Below are positions 9,849 through 19,432 of a DNA stretch of 64,000 nucleotides, piece by piece. This stretch comes from Methanosarcina sp. UBA289. GTDB taxonomy: Archaea; Halobacteriota; Methanosarcinia; Methanosarcinales; Methanosarcinaceae. The stretch spans positions 648,572 to 712,571 of the forward strand of contig DAKJ01000018.1 of assembly GCA_002496565.1 (NCBI GenBank), given 5' to 3'. The position numbers were made by a program, and so were the translations under genes. Position 1 is the first letter of the stretch; every line of letters starts with the position of its first letter. The notes under the pieces were generated by a model that saw only the letters and a program-made list of their open reading frames with translations, was not told the origin of the DNA and did no database searches.

Positions 9849-11450
9849 TTAACGAGCAAGTCCTACTCTTTCATTCTTTTTCTTCTCAACCTGCATATCG
9901 AAAAGCATTCCGAAAAGAAGCATCTGAAGCCCCGTACCTAGTACAAGAAAACCAAGCAGAGGATAGTAGGAAGGGAGAGGATTTTGCAACAAGATCTGCA
10001 AAAAGCCCCACAATCCTAAAAGAACACTAACAGGCAAGGAAATCATTCCAAGGAAATAGAATAGTACGAGTGGATGGAAGTCCAGTACCGTATATTTGAC
10101 CCTCAGCCTCCAGAGAAAACCTCTAAAGATCATGGGAGCTACTTTGCGGATAAACTTTCCGTATCGAATCTTCGATCTCTCTCTACCGTAGCGGGCAGGC
10201 ATTACCACATCCATTACTCTCATTCCAAAGGCATTAAGTTTGATCAACAGATCGTTACAATAGCCATAATAAGGATAGACTGAATCCAGATCAATAAGCT
10301 CCAGTGCCTGCCTGGAAATAGCTGTATATCCATTCTGAGGATCCATAACCTGCCAGTAACCACTGCCTATTTTTGTGATAAAACTAAGGAGAAGGTTTCC
10401 AAAAGATCTCCATCTGCTCATCCCGGTCATAAAATCGTCAGTGAGTAATCTATTGCCCTTTGTATAATCGGCTCTTCCCTCAATGATTGGAAAAATCAAC
10501 CTGGGAAGCTGAGAAGGATCCATTTGATTATCTCCAGCCATAACCGCAACAATATCCATCTCATCTCTAAGGGCAAGTTTATACCCGTCAATTATTCCTG
10601 CACCTACTCCTTTATTTACTTCATGACGCAAATACACGATCCTTGGGTCTCCAAATTTTTTTACAATTTCACCTGTTCGATCTGTACTGCCATCATCAAT
10701 TACATAAATCCTGTTCACATATTCAGGGATCCCACATAGAGTCTCACCGATAAGTAATTCTTCATTATAAGCAGGCACGACAACTCCTATACGGGTGCTC
10801 TCAAATTTCCTGAATACAGGATCCACATCAAAACTTAGATAGTTAATCTTGAGTTCTTCGGTTTTTGCCACCGAAAGCAGGGATTTCAAAGATAAATGAT
10901 CTTTTCCTGAACTGATTTTCTGTAGTGAGGCCGCTGTTATTGCAAGAAAGCCTATTTTTTCCTTGAAGGTACTTTTTCCATTAAAAAGCATTACTGTTTC
11001 CTGCTCACAGGAGATACGGCAGGGCCAAGAACCCACAGATAGGTCAAACCCCTGTCTTAACGGCTCAAGGACATGGGAAAGCAAATCTATGTCCTGCATG
11101 CATTCCGGATAAATGAGAACCACAAGCTCTGAATCAAGAGATGCTTTGTAGAGGACATCGAGTAATGCTTCCTCCCCCCCTGAGATAGGAACAACCCGTG
11201 CCCCTCCCAGAGCAGCTACTTCCATAGTTCTATCAGTGGAACCTTCGTCAAGAACAAGTACACGATCAGCGTAACTTGCCGCAATCAAAACTTTGCTTCC
11301 AATGGAAGTTTCCTCATTCTGAGCTGGAATTAAGACCGTAAACTCATGCCTGAGCAACTTATCGGTAAGTTGAGATGGCGAAGATACTATGCTAATAGGA
11401 TCAGAGATTAGAGAATTAAGACTAAGTGTAAGGGCTGAAAACAAACCCAA
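9849..11450 (-). CDS. Tandem-domain family 2 glycosyltransferase (DPM1-like), degenerate first domain
   Basis: A 533-residue protein with two GT2 domains in a row. The first (about 37-200) begins FTVLIPAQNEETSIG and has LDEGSTDRT, but where the metal-binding DxD should be it reads LIYPECMQD, so it is probably inactive. The second (about 222-450) is complete: GVVVPAYNEELLIGE, VIDDGSTDRTGEIV, HEVNKGVGAGI, VMAGDNQMDP, GNRLL and the MDPQNGYTAISR acceptor-loop pattern of polyprenyl-phosphate sugar synthases. Two hydrophobic segments follow near 455-515. The family moves a hexose from a nucleotide sugar to a dolichyl-phosphate-type lipid at the membrane. The start is a TTG with AGGGGGT just upstream; no ATG is available before residue 75. 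It lies alone, converging with the beta-helix gene at 7540. Confidence 0.82.
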   Translation of the reverse strand: MGLFSALTLSLNSLISDPISIVSSPSQLTDKLLRHEFTVLIPAQNEETSIGSKVLIAASYADRVLVLDEGSTDRTMEVAALGGARVVPISGGEEALLDVLYKASLDSELVVLIYPECMQDIDLLSHVLEPLRQGFDLSVGSWPCRISCEQETVMLFNGKSTFKEKIGFLAITAASLQKISSGKDHLSLKSLLSVAKTEELKINYLSFDVDPVFRKFESTRIGVVVPAYNEELLIGETLCGIPEYVNRIYVIDDGSTDRTGEIVKKFGDPRIVYLRHEVNKGVGAGIIDGYKLALRDEMDIVAVMAGDNQMDPSQLPRLIFPIIEGRADYTKGNRLLTDDFMTGMSRWRSFGNLLLSFITKIGSGYWQVMDPQNGYTAISRQALELIDLDSVYPYYGYCNDLLIKLNAFGMRVMDVVMPARYGRERSKIRYGKFIRKVAPMIFRGFLWRLRVKYTVLDFHPLVLFYFLGMISLPVSVLLGLWGFLQILLQNPLPSYYPLLGFLVLGTGLQMLLFGMLFDMQVEKKKNERVGLAR

Positions 11451-12959
11451 TCTACCCCCTTATACATATGCATGTGCTATAACCCCTCTTTATGTGTATA
11501 AGTGCAAAAATATTAAAGGCTATCATACTAAAAATTATTAGACTAAGATATATATAAGGTTAACATGTAGATTAGATATACACATAAAAATATTAATAAG
11601 GAAAAATAATCCTTACAAAAGATATCTATGAATAAAATAAAGAAATATATTAACTGACTAAGATCTTCTATGCCTTTAATATTAAAAATCAGATCCATTT
11701 CTAAGAAATTAAAACTTAAGACAATAAATGAACATATTCGCTATTTTTGTAATTAATTAAATCACGAAACGTAAATCAATTGTGATAAAGAAACCTACAT
11801 TCTTGCAAGTTTGGATTTCTATTTTAAAAAGGAAATCTTGAAGAGATAAAAAGTTAAAAAAGAAATAGAAGGATGATCTGAATAAAAGATTAAAGATTTC
11901 ATAATTGAAGCAGATGCTGAAATAAGCATAGTAATTGCAAGATTGATAATTATATTTATCAAGAATTTGCTGCCACGCCTACACGCTATGAATTTTCAAT
12001 CTTGATAAGCCTGGAATTAACGGCGGCTTTCCAGAGGGTAGCTGCCACATATGCCAGTGATGTTTGACTGATAATGGATAAATGACAAGAAGGATAATGT
12101 CTCAGGGAGTATCAGTAGCAAAAAAGTATGCAAGGAAGGGCTTTTCTTGTCACCACAGAGAATTGAGAGAAATAGACTAATTAGAAACTTGAATACTATA
12201 AATAAGGCCTGGAAATATTGAACAACGTTTATAATCAAAGGCAACATAAATAAAATGTTATAACAGACATGAGACACTGGAAAAAGAATTTTAATTTAAT
12301 ATTAAAACAAACATCCAAAAAATAATTAGATAAATAATGCAAAACATTAAGAAATAGCACATACTGTTAACCTTGACTTATGAAGAGGCTACGAGATCTT
12401 TCTGGCTATCTTGTTGCCGATATATTAAGTCCATTAGCTGCCGGAATGATTGTGTTTTATTAAGTACGAGTCTTTACCGTAAAGAAGATACGCCTTCTGG
12501 CTTCGATTAATAAACGGTTAAATAAAGAATCTACGGAGAATAGTAAAATATAGGTTTCTATTTGCTGAGAACCAGATACTTGCATTAAAGCTATGTTTTT
12601 CATTCAGGAAATGCTAGGTCTGGGAAAAACCTAGATAGAAGAGAGTTAGGGGGAATAAGAGAATTGGGAGTAGAATCACCCATTAGATAAGGCACTCTAA
12701 CTTTTTGCGATCTAAAGGATCATTTGTAAACCAGATTTCATAGTTGCAGGACTACTTTAGCAGAACAAAAGAGACTAGGATTCTTCAGCAATAATCTGAA
12801 AGATATAGACAACCTGTGAGAAAAGTACATTCGGAGTTTCAACGGAGATAGATTGCTACCAGGCTCAGCAAGATAGGCTTCTAAAAGAAGATAAAAAACA
12901 AAAGGAACTAAATATTTAATAAAGTTGAAGATCCAAGAAGTAAGAATAAGGGGAATACT
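11451..12959. other. Decayed region with fragments of polysaccharide genes
   Basis: No intact gene is present over 1.5 kb. Broken coding traces can be read by eye. At about 11975-12160 there is a possible GT2 fragment (YEFSILI, then AATYASDV and DNG, interrupted by stops). At 12380-12510 there is the start of a sugar transferase, listed separately. The rest is AT-rich with no clear content. The stretch runs directly into the deacetylase relic at 12960, so the whole block looks like an abandoned piece of polysaccharide cluster. Confidence 0.5.
12380..12510 (+). pseudogene. Relic of a bacterial-type sugar transferase (phosphoglycosyl transferase), N-terminal end
   Basis: From the ATG at 12380 the frame reads KRLRDLSGYLVADILSPLAA and stops after 27 codons. 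This resembles the hallmark start of the WcaJ/PglC-type sugar transferase family, KR-x-x-DL followed by a membrane helix with L-S-P. Shifting frame near 12450 continues with FIKYES, which matches the usual (I)K-x-(D/E)S following the helix in that family. The family loads the first sugar phosphate onto the lipid carrier. The remainder is unreadable. I see no intact member in this window, so the initiating enzyme must be elsewhere or of another type. The identification is by eye from a short stretch. Confidence 0.4.
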
Positions 12960-13280
12960 TTGATTAAAGAGGTGAAACAAAACAGAGAGCTGTGGAGCTA
13001 TTTACAAAAAAGAAAAGTACAATCCTATTATTTTAGATAAATAAGGAAGATTTTCCTATTACCTAAACAGTCAAAGAAATATTTTTTAAGCATCAGGCGT
13101 GGAAGCTTACGGAAAAGCTGATTGATACAGTTGAATTCCATAGAGGTATACTTAATGTCTTTTGGCGTATAATACATATATGCAGGAGGGTTATATCTGG
13201 AGTTCTACAAAAATTCACCAGTACTGCACTAAAAAGGTGCCTGGACGACATTGGGAGCTGAAATATACAGACGGCGGAAG
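12960..13280 (+). pseudogene. Relic of a polysaccharide deacetylase with its catalytic core deleted
   Basis: Three blocks in different frames match the ends of the deacetylase at 52949. Block 1, from a TTG at 12960 with AGGGGA upstream, reads IKEVKQNRELW against IEKLKQSDELW. After a frameshift near 13010, KKEKYNP and SYYLNSQRNIF match KKEEYNS and PYYLSGQRNIF. From about 13100, AWKLTEKLIDTVE and GILNVFW match AWELIKSLVDKVE and GVITILW. After another shift, EFYKNSPVLH, GAW and GAEIY match the last 30 residues (KYYEKFLKYV, KAW, GEEIY). Some 700 bases, including all the metal ligands, are missing between blocks 1 and 2. Stops interrupt every frame. This is a dead third copy of that family. Confidence 0.75.
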
Positions 13281-13423
13281 GAAAATAATAAAAGACAGAT
13301 TCGGGGATAAAAGGAAAAGGATCTGAATAAAGGGAACAGTTTATAAAAAAATCGTCCAGACTTGCAGGAAAAATATTTTAACCTAAAACGCACTTTATTA
13401 ATATTATTATGTTGTGGGGTTGT

Positions 13424-15361
13424 ATGGAAACTGCAAATGGATACGCTGAGAAATTATCAACAAATCTAGATGTGATTCTCAGCGTCATGGGATTTGGCTT
13501 AGGGTTATTAATTGTTTCTTTATATTATATCATCAACCTAAACCAGAAAGATATAGGAATCGCCGTTCTCTCCTCCTGTTTTATCTACTTTATATTTAGA
13601 AATAAATTTAGGAGTGAGGCTGCAATATCTGCTAGAGAAGGTAGATTTAAAAGTATAATGAGTATCTCGTTTTATCTAATATTCTTAGCATGCGTCATTA
13701 TATACAGCGCAAATCTGTATTACAGGCCTATATCTTCCTTTATATTGATATGCATCCTTGCAGCTATTATCGCCTCCCAGATACTTTACGTAAGAGAAGG
13801 GGACGGAGTGACCTCTTTATTATTGCAGATATTCCTGCTATCAATTCTCATCAGAGTCGGGATATTTTATAACTTTCCAAGCCTAATGGGCTATGATGCA
13901 TATTTTCATGCCAATATGGCAAGGGTAATTACTGATACCGGGTTTGTTGCTCCGATTGAAATAAGCAGTAAATATTTCTATTACCCACTTGCACATATTT
14001 TTGTATCAGTTATTCAAATAATGGGCGAAACCGATATCAAAGACGCAATGTTTTATTCCATAGGGCTTGCAAGTATTTTCAGCACTGTAGGAGTTTACTT
14101 GGTAGGAAAGAAACTTGAAGGCCCTCAGATGGGTTTGCTAGCTACTTTATTAATAAACTTAAATAACCATAACATCGTTGCAGGAATTACAAATATAACT
14201 CCTGGATCTCTTGTTCTTTGCTATTTTATATTCATTATATACGCAATCTTTAGCGAGAAACAAAACTTGAGATATACAGGATTTATCCTGCTAGTTACCA
14301 TTCTAATGGTTCTGACTCATCAGTTGACAACTTTTGTAGTATTTCTGGCTTTAGTCTCAATTTGCGCAGGCAAATATCTGCACAGTCATGTATACAAAAG
14401 TCTTTCCATTAAAACAAACAGTTTTAATTATATTCTATTTTTTATTATTAGTTTACAAACATACTGGATGTTCACGTATGTCAATCAGGACACTTCGTTT
14501 CTTGAAATGGTTCTCAGTCCTCTTATGGATGTTCTTCAAATAGGATCAAGCTACTCAGGCAATGAACTTATTGTAGGTTCCGTAAATAATCAGGATACAC
14601 TGGAAACACTCTTACTTCACATAAGCTACCTTGCTCTACCATTTTTCTCAATAGGAGGGGTATTAGCATGGTTTTCTGGCAGAGATATAAAAAAAGTCAA
14701 TAAATTCTCTATTGCCTTAGTTGTTACAGTCCTGTACAGCCTTGCTTATGGAATTCCTTTACTTGGGATGAGGAATTTCCTGACAAGTCGATGGTTCCCA
14801 CTGATAGCAGTGTTTCTCGTACTTGTATCCGCCTCCTATATGTTGAAATTAGTGAGTCTCCTTAACTCAAAAAAAGCAAAGATCCCTGTGATGTTCACAA
14901 TCATTCTTCTATTTTCGTTTATAATGGTTACAACACCAGGCATAAATAAAGACAATCCACTTGTGGCAAAGGACACGACCGTAAGAAACCAATTCAAAAG
15001 TATTGAAATAGAGGCTATTAAAACTGTAACCGCAAAATACTCCGAAAACATCCTGATGGACTCCCCCTATGACAGTTGTCTTTTTTACAGGGACAGAGGA
15101 TATGATTCCAGTAACGCAACATATTTTAATATTCAACATATACAGACTGGAGAGATTGATGGCAGTCCGATGATTTTGCTGAGAAAGTCAACTGTTAAAG
15201 AACCTGTATCTATTAATGATCCTGAACGTTATGGCGTGAATATCATCCAGACAGTGCCAGATGGATTCTTCAACAGATTCGAAGCATATGATTACGCCCG
15301 GGTTTACGATAATGAAGAGGTATTTGCTTATATGAAGGAAGATAAAACGTCAAGAAAATAA
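13424..15361 (+). CDS. Polytopic membrane protein, probable GT-C glycosyltransferase or polymerase
   Basis: About 645 residues with a dozen or more hydrophobic helices over residues 15-520 and a soluble C-terminal domain of about 120 residues. The first large outside loop holds GYDAYFHANMARVI and YYPLAHIFVS. An acidic residue near an aromatic and His (D-x-x-x-H) after the first helices is the usual site arrangement in GT-C transferases (PMT, AglB-like and related families), which use lipid-linked sugars outside the membrane. The protein at 40253 shares this plan (GTTDILPHIF, YFPLYHVF). I prefer the ATG at 13424, preceded by TGGGGT; an ATG five codons earlier (13409) lacks a site. The flippase 84 bases downstream is probably cotranscribed. 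The exact substrate is unknown. Confidence 0.6.
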   Translation: METANGYAEKLSTNLDVILSVMGFGLGLLIVSLYYIINLNQKDIGIAVLSSCFIYFIFRNKFRSEAAISAREGRFKSIMSISFYLIFLACVIIYSANLYYRPISSFILICILAAIIASQILYVREGDGVTSLLLQIFLLSILIRVGIFYNFPSLMGYDAYFHANMARVITDTGFVAPIEISSKYFYYPLAHIFVSVIQIMGETDIKDAMFYSIGLASIFSTVGVYLVGKKLEGPQMGLLATLLINLNNHNIVAGITNITPGSLVLCYFIFIIYAIFSEKQNLRYTGFILLVTILMVLTHQLTTFVVFLALVSICAGKYLHSHVYKSLSIKTNSFNYILFFIISLQTYWMFTYVNQDTSFLEMVLSPLMDVLQIGSSYSGNELIVGSVNNQDTLETLLLHISYLALPFFSIGGVLAWFSGRDIKKVNKFSIALVVTVLYSLAYGIPLLGMRNFLTSRWFPLIAVFLVLVSASYMLKLVSLLNSKKAKIPVMFTIILLFSFIMVTTPGINKDNPLVAKDTTVRNQFKSIEIEAIKTVTAKYSENILMDSPYDSCLFYRDRGYDSSNATYFNIQHIQTGEIDGSPMILLRKSTVKEPVSINDPERYGVNIIQTVPDGFFNRFEAYDYARVYDNEEVFAYMKEDKTSRK

Positions 15362-15445
15362 GAACCCAGGATAGTCTCCGTGTACTATTGCGGAATGAAA
15401 AAAGAACCCACAATCTAGGGTTTACATTTTAAAGTTGGAAATAGC

Positions 15446-16912
15446 ATGTCAAACTTTATCAGTAATGTGTTAAAACTTGTATCAGGAAGTGTTGCTTCAC
15501 AGATTCTGGGTGTACTTCTTGTACCAATAGTCACTAGAATTTATAGCGCTGATGATATAGGAGTTTTTCAAATTTTTGTAGCGGTATCAGGCGTACTGGT
15601 AATTTTCTCTACTTTTTCATACCAGTATGCTATAATGTTACCAAAAGACGAAGAAGATTCCGCAAACGTAGTTTTCCTTTGCTCCATGTTAGTAACCATT
15701 ATATCTTTAATCATAGCTGTAGTAGTAATAATTTTTCCGGAAGATATTGAGTACATTCTTGAGTACATATTTCATACGCAGGGATCTTCAAAATATTTAA
15801 TTTATCTACCTGCAATAGTATTCTTTAACGGTATTTTTTTCGTGCAGAACTACTGGCTTTCAAGAAGACTACGTTTTGGAGTTATTGCAGGATCCAAAGT
15901 CTTAAACACTTTATCAACCAAAGCATTTCAGTTAGTGACTCCTATCTGGAATGTATCTCCTTTAGGTCTGATAGGGGGTTATACCGTTGGGTACGGATTT
16001 GCAGATTTATTAATGCTTAAGGGCGCAAAAGAAGACTTAAAGGTCTTCAGGAAAGTTTCCGTAAAAAAAATGAAAGAAATGGCGATCCGGTATAAAAATT
16101 TCCCTTTATTTAGTTCCTGGTCTACACTCGCAAATACGATTTCACCACAAGTGCCTACTTTTTTGCTTGCATATTTTTACAATACAAGCGTTGTCGGATA
16201 TTATTCAATTGCGAACCAAGTAGTAAATATGCCCATGTCACTTATTGGGACAGCTATACAACAGGTCTTCTTCCAGAAAGTCAGTGAGGTGAAAAATCAG
16301 AATGGAGATCTGAAAACCGTCGTTAGTGAAGTTTATAAAAAGCTGATTCTAATAGGAATATTCCCGATGATACTTCTGATAATCCTGGGAGAAGAGATAT
16401 TTACATTTGCTTTCGGAGAAGGCTGGGATGTATCAGGAACATACGTAAAAATTCTTGTGCCCTGGATATTCCTTGTGTTCCTCTCCTCACCTATCTCAAC
16501 TCTCTACAGCATCTTCGACAAACAGAAGGTTTGGCTTACCTTCAGTATGATTCTTTTAGTCTCTAGGTTCGTCGCACTTGCTATAGGGGGAATGTATGGA
16601 AGTCCGGAATTTGCCCTCGGGCTGTTCAGCCTTACGGGAGTTATATTCTGGCTCTGGAATAATGCATATTTGCTTAATCTTGCAGGAATTAATAAAAGGG
16701 AAAGTGTAGAAATCCTTGCTAAGTATGCATCAATCGGAATTATTGTTTCGGTCCCATTAATTCTGCTTGAAGTACTCTCCGCTAACTTTTATATTATCCT
16801 CCTTGCAGCCATCGTCATAACTCCTATCTATTATGGAGTAACCCTTCGTGATGATCCTACATTCAGGAAGATATTTTCGGCTTTTCTCTTGAATATAAAA
16901 AACAAAACCTGA
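15446..16912 (+). CDS. Oligosaccharide flippase (Wzx/MATE-like)
   Basis: 488 residues with about twelve to fourteen hydrophobic segments and the standard N terminus of the polysaccharide-export family: SGSVASQILGVLLVPIVTRI, then SADDIGVFQIFVAV and YAIMLPKDEEDS. The family flips lipid-linked oligosaccharides from the cytoplasmic to the outer face of the membrane. It is closely similar in plan to the flippase at 54561 (same YxIMLP motif and the VGFYS/VGYYSIANQVVNMPMSLIG region) and less so to that at 27060. The start ATG has GGAA about nine bases upstream. It follows the GT-C-like gene at 13424 and converges with the FemAB-like gene at 17087. Confidence 0.88.
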   Translation: MSNFISNVLKLVSGSVASQILGVLLVPIVTRIYSADDIGVFQIFVAVSGVLVIFSTFSYQYAIMLPKDEEDSANVVFLCSMLVTIISLIIAVVVIIFPEDIEYILEYIFHTQGSSKYLIYLPAIVFFNGIFFVQNYWLSRRLRFGVIAGSKVLNTLSTKAFQLVTPIWNVSPLGLIGGYTVGYGFADLLMLKGAKEDLKVFRKVSVKKMKEMAIRYKNFPLFSSWSTLANTISPQVPTFLLAYFYNTSVVGYYSIANQVVNMPMSLIGTAIQQVFFQKVSEVKNQNGDLKTVVSEVYKKLILIGIFPMILLIILGEEIFTFAFGEGWDVSGTYVKILVPWIFLVFLSSPISTLYSIFDKQKVWLTFSMILLVSRFVALAIGGMYGSPEFALGLFSLTGVIFWLWNNAYLLNLAGINKRESVEILAKYASIGIIVSVPLILLEVLSANFYIILLAAIVITPIYYGVTLRDDPTFRKIFSAFLLNIKNKT

Positions 16913-17086
16913 GAGAAGTTAAGTATTCTAAAAGAACTTAACTAAAAAAATTTCTCCTGCACCGCATTTACAGAAGAGAAATAAAGTTTAAGTCTAGAAT
17001 AAAAAGAGGAAAATCCCAATTAAAAAAATAATAAAAAATAATTATGGGATTCTTCCGGCTTCTTTATTTATAAGGTCTCATTTCTG

Positions 17087-18094
17087 TCAGTAGGTTTCCT
17101 TGTGAGTGGTTTTATACAGAGTTTTTGCGATTGAATACTTTTTGCTCTCTAAAGTCACACTATAATAGGGAATTAGCTCGGGAGAAAAGCCCATAATAAA
17201 ATCCGCAAACCTAGAAATGTTTGCTGCCATTACGTTCATGTATTCGAAATTTCGGGACTTCAAGTCAAGGAACTCATTATAATATAGAAGAGCATTTGGA
17301 CCTAAACGGCCAAAATCCGGGTTCAGAGCTGAAGTCCAGGTTACGGTACATTTCTTCCCGTACAGATTCAAGTGAGCCGCAACAGCTTCACCCTCAGGAG
17401 TCTCTGTGACAAACATGTAGCCAATATCTTTTTCCTGAATTAGCTTAAATACTCTTTCAAAGAACCCTCTAGGAAGGGGAGGGGCTAAATTCTGCTTTTC
17501 ATAGACCATTGAGAGCAAATGGTAATATGTTTCAGGATCGTTCCATGTTCTGGTTTTAAGTCCTGCCTCATTTGCAGCTTTAAGTTCCCTTCGAATTTTT
17601 CTTGAGATGTTGTCATCTACATTTTCGTTTAGATTTAAGTGATGGGTATAATGCACAGTTGAATCCCATCCGTACCATGTGAAGGGTCTTACATCTTTAA
17701 AACCTGGGGCAAAAGTGAGATGAATACTGTCAAATCCTTGCTTGCAGAGGAATTCCCTGAGAGGATTAAGAATATCGTGAACTTCCTGTACCTGTTTACT
17801 TGCTTTAGAGCTGGCACTCTCTTTAATAAGAGGCCCACTGTAGCTGGTCATATCACAGGTAGAAGTCGCTACCCTCAAAGCTCCCTTAATATTTTTAACG
17901 AAAAGAGGACATCCTCCCACAAGTTCTCCTTTTCTGAAACAACCATAAATTCTAAGATCTTTTGACAGGACATCCCTGCAAATTCCAAGCCACTCACTGG
18001 TATGAAAAAGTGTACCAGGTTGAGCTTTTTCTACAAGCAAATCCCATTCTTTGTATTCAGATGGCGCTAATTCTCTAACTTCAATTTCGTCCAT
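17087..18094 (-). CDS. FemAB/GNAT-like acyltransferase
   Basis: 335 residues. The pattern is that of the 'BioF2-like/FemAB' acetyltransferase group common in exopolysaccharide clusters: GTLFHTSEWLGIC near residue 27, GELVGGCPLFVKN, SYSGPLI, then SRKIRRELKAANEAGLKTRT in the middle and EGEAVAAHLNLYGKKCTVTW in the C-terminal GNAT half. Such proteins move an acyl or aminoacyl group onto an amino group of a sugar or peptide; in archaeal polysaccharide loci the substrate is unknown. The ATG at 18094 has GGGGT five bases upstream. It is the last gene of the minus-strand run 22455-17087, 74 bases after the GT4 gene, so it is probably cotranscribed with the sugar-transfer genes. Confidence 0.7.
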   Translation of the reverse strand: MDEIEVRELAPSEYKEWDLLVEKAQPGTLFHTSEWLGICRDVLSKDLRIYGCFRKGELVGGCPLFVKNIKGALRVATSTCDMTSYSGPLIKESASSKASKQVQEVHDILNPLREFLCKQGFDSIHLTFAPGFKDVRPFTWYGWDSTVHYTHHLNLNENVDDNISRKIRRELKAANEAGLKTRTWNDPETYYHLLSMVYEKQNLAPPLPRGFFERVFKLIQEKDIGYMFVTETPEGEAVAAHLNLYGKKCTVTWTSALNPDFGRLGPNALLYYNEFLDLKSRNFEYMNVMAANISRFADFIMGFSPELIPYYSVTLESKKYSIAKTLYKTTHKETY

Positions 18095-18168
18095 TTTAAA
18101 CCCCGTGCAAATAGCTAATTATTCTTATCCGTGAGATGATAGGAAAATATGAGATTGAATTCATTACT

Positions 18169-19380
18169 TCAGTTCTCAGCCTCGAGTCCTGATTTGCAGA
18201 TATCATTAACCTTTTTCGCAACGCTGCACCAGCTGTAATGTTCAGTAACATAACTTAAACCTTTTGAACCCAGTTTCGTTCTCAAACCTGGATTTTCAAG
18301 CAGCTTTAAGATACTTTCTGCAAGAGCTTCCGGGTTTTCAGGAAGAACAAGAATTCCCCCTCCGGATGCCTCAAGTACGTCAGAGACGCCGCTGATATTA
18401 CTTGCAACTACAGGTTTTCCACAAGCCATGTACTCGTATAATTTCAAAGGAGACAGGCCTATCTTTGCGTTTCTGGCAAATATAAAGGGAGCGGTACAGG
18501 TATCGCTTGCATTAATGTAGAGAGGCACGCGATCGTACGCAATCACACCTGTAAAAATGAACCTGTCCTCAACTCCAAGTTCCCTGGAAAGCTTGAAAAG
18601 GTTATCTTTCATGACCCCATCTCCGACAATTAAGAAGCGACATTCCGGAAATTTGGAAAGTATATACGGAGCCGCCTTTACCAAATACTCGACCCCTTGC
18701 CAGGGAGCAAGATTACCCACAAAACAAATATAGGGAATTTCAAGATTCAGACCGAGCATTTTTCTGCAGGTTTCCTGTTCCAATGGCTTGAACAGAGAAG
18801 TATTTGCTCCATTGGAAACTACGACTATTTTTTCGTCAGGGATGTTATAGACCTTCTCAAGATTTGTTTTTATTCCGGGTGTGACAGCAATAATTTTATC
18901 CGAAAATCTGAGAGCTTTTTTGAGAATAAACAGTTTAAACCTAGCTTGTGCAGAGAAATATCGATTTGAGAACCTATTTTCTCTTGACTGCGAAACATTG
19001 CTCCCTTCGTATTTTTCCCTGAAGAGGTTCTTTTCATCCTCAGGAATTCCATTTAATTCATAAACTATTTTTTTACATCTGCTTTTACAGAAGAGTCCAG
19101 CAAGAAAGCCAAAATTGGGATTGCGGGTATATAGCACGTCAAAAGTCTCGGAACCCAGAAGGTGTATAGAACTTATGAAATAATTAATAGTAAGTGAGAG
19201 AAAGTTTCCAGGAGGAACATAATGGCCGTGAACATTAGCTATATTCAAAAAGGAGGTTGAGCCAGTAGTAAAAATATGGATATCATTATTGAGTCTGGCG
19301 AGATTACTAACAAGCTCGTACCTGTGGATAAGCGAGCCATCAGCAAGAGAAAGAGGCCTTACCATATCCAGAAAAAGCAT
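18169..19380 (-). CDS. Family 4 (GT-B) glycosyltransferase
   Basis: About 403 residues of GT-B fold. The N-terminal acceptor half includes DVLYTRNPNFGFLAG and VYELNGIPEDE. The C-terminal half carries the nucleotide-sugar motifs: ICFVGNLAPWQGVEYLVKAA, FLIVGDGVMKDNL, FTGVIAYDRVPLYINASD and SPLKLYEYMACGKPVVASNI, with the conserved Glu of the E-x7-E-like signature. It adds a sugar from a nucleotide donor to a growing lipid-linked chain on the cytoplasmic face. It is a close paralogue of the gene at 37475 (same GDGVMKD, YERVPLYINA and EYMACGKP segments). The ATG at 19380 sits nine bases after GGTGAT; an upstream TTG (19386) is too close to it. It lies 52 bases after the GT2 gene in the same run. 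Confidence 0.88.
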   Translation of the reverse strand: MLFLDMVRPLSLADGSLIHRYELVSNLARLNNDIHIFTTGSTSFLNIANVHGHYVPPGNFLSLTINYFISSIHLLGSETFDVLYTRNPNFGFLAGLFCKSRCKKIVYELNGIPEDEKNLFREKYEGSNVSQSRENRFSNRYFSAQARFKLFILKKALRFSDKIIAVTPGIKTNLEKVYNIPDEKIVVVSNGANTSLFKPLEQETCRKMLGLNLEIPYICFVGNLAPWQGVEYLVKAAPYILSKFPECRFLIVGDGVMKDNLFKLSRELGVEDRFIFTGVIAYDRVPLYINASDTCTAPFIFARNAKIGLSPLKLYEYMACGKPVVASNISGVSDVLEASGGGILVLPENPEALAESILKLLENPGLRTKLGSKGLSYVTEHYSWCSVAKKVNDICKSGLEAEN

Positions 19381-19432
19381 CTTCAAATTATCACCTTTAA
19401 GTAAACCGCCTTTTTGAGATATTCGTTAATAT

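Noticed and set aside
12017..12277. Minus-strand 86-codon frame (and 12738-12980)
   Set aside because: Hydrophobic translation typical of AT-rich DNA read in the wrong frame. The plus strand here shows decayed coding traces instead.
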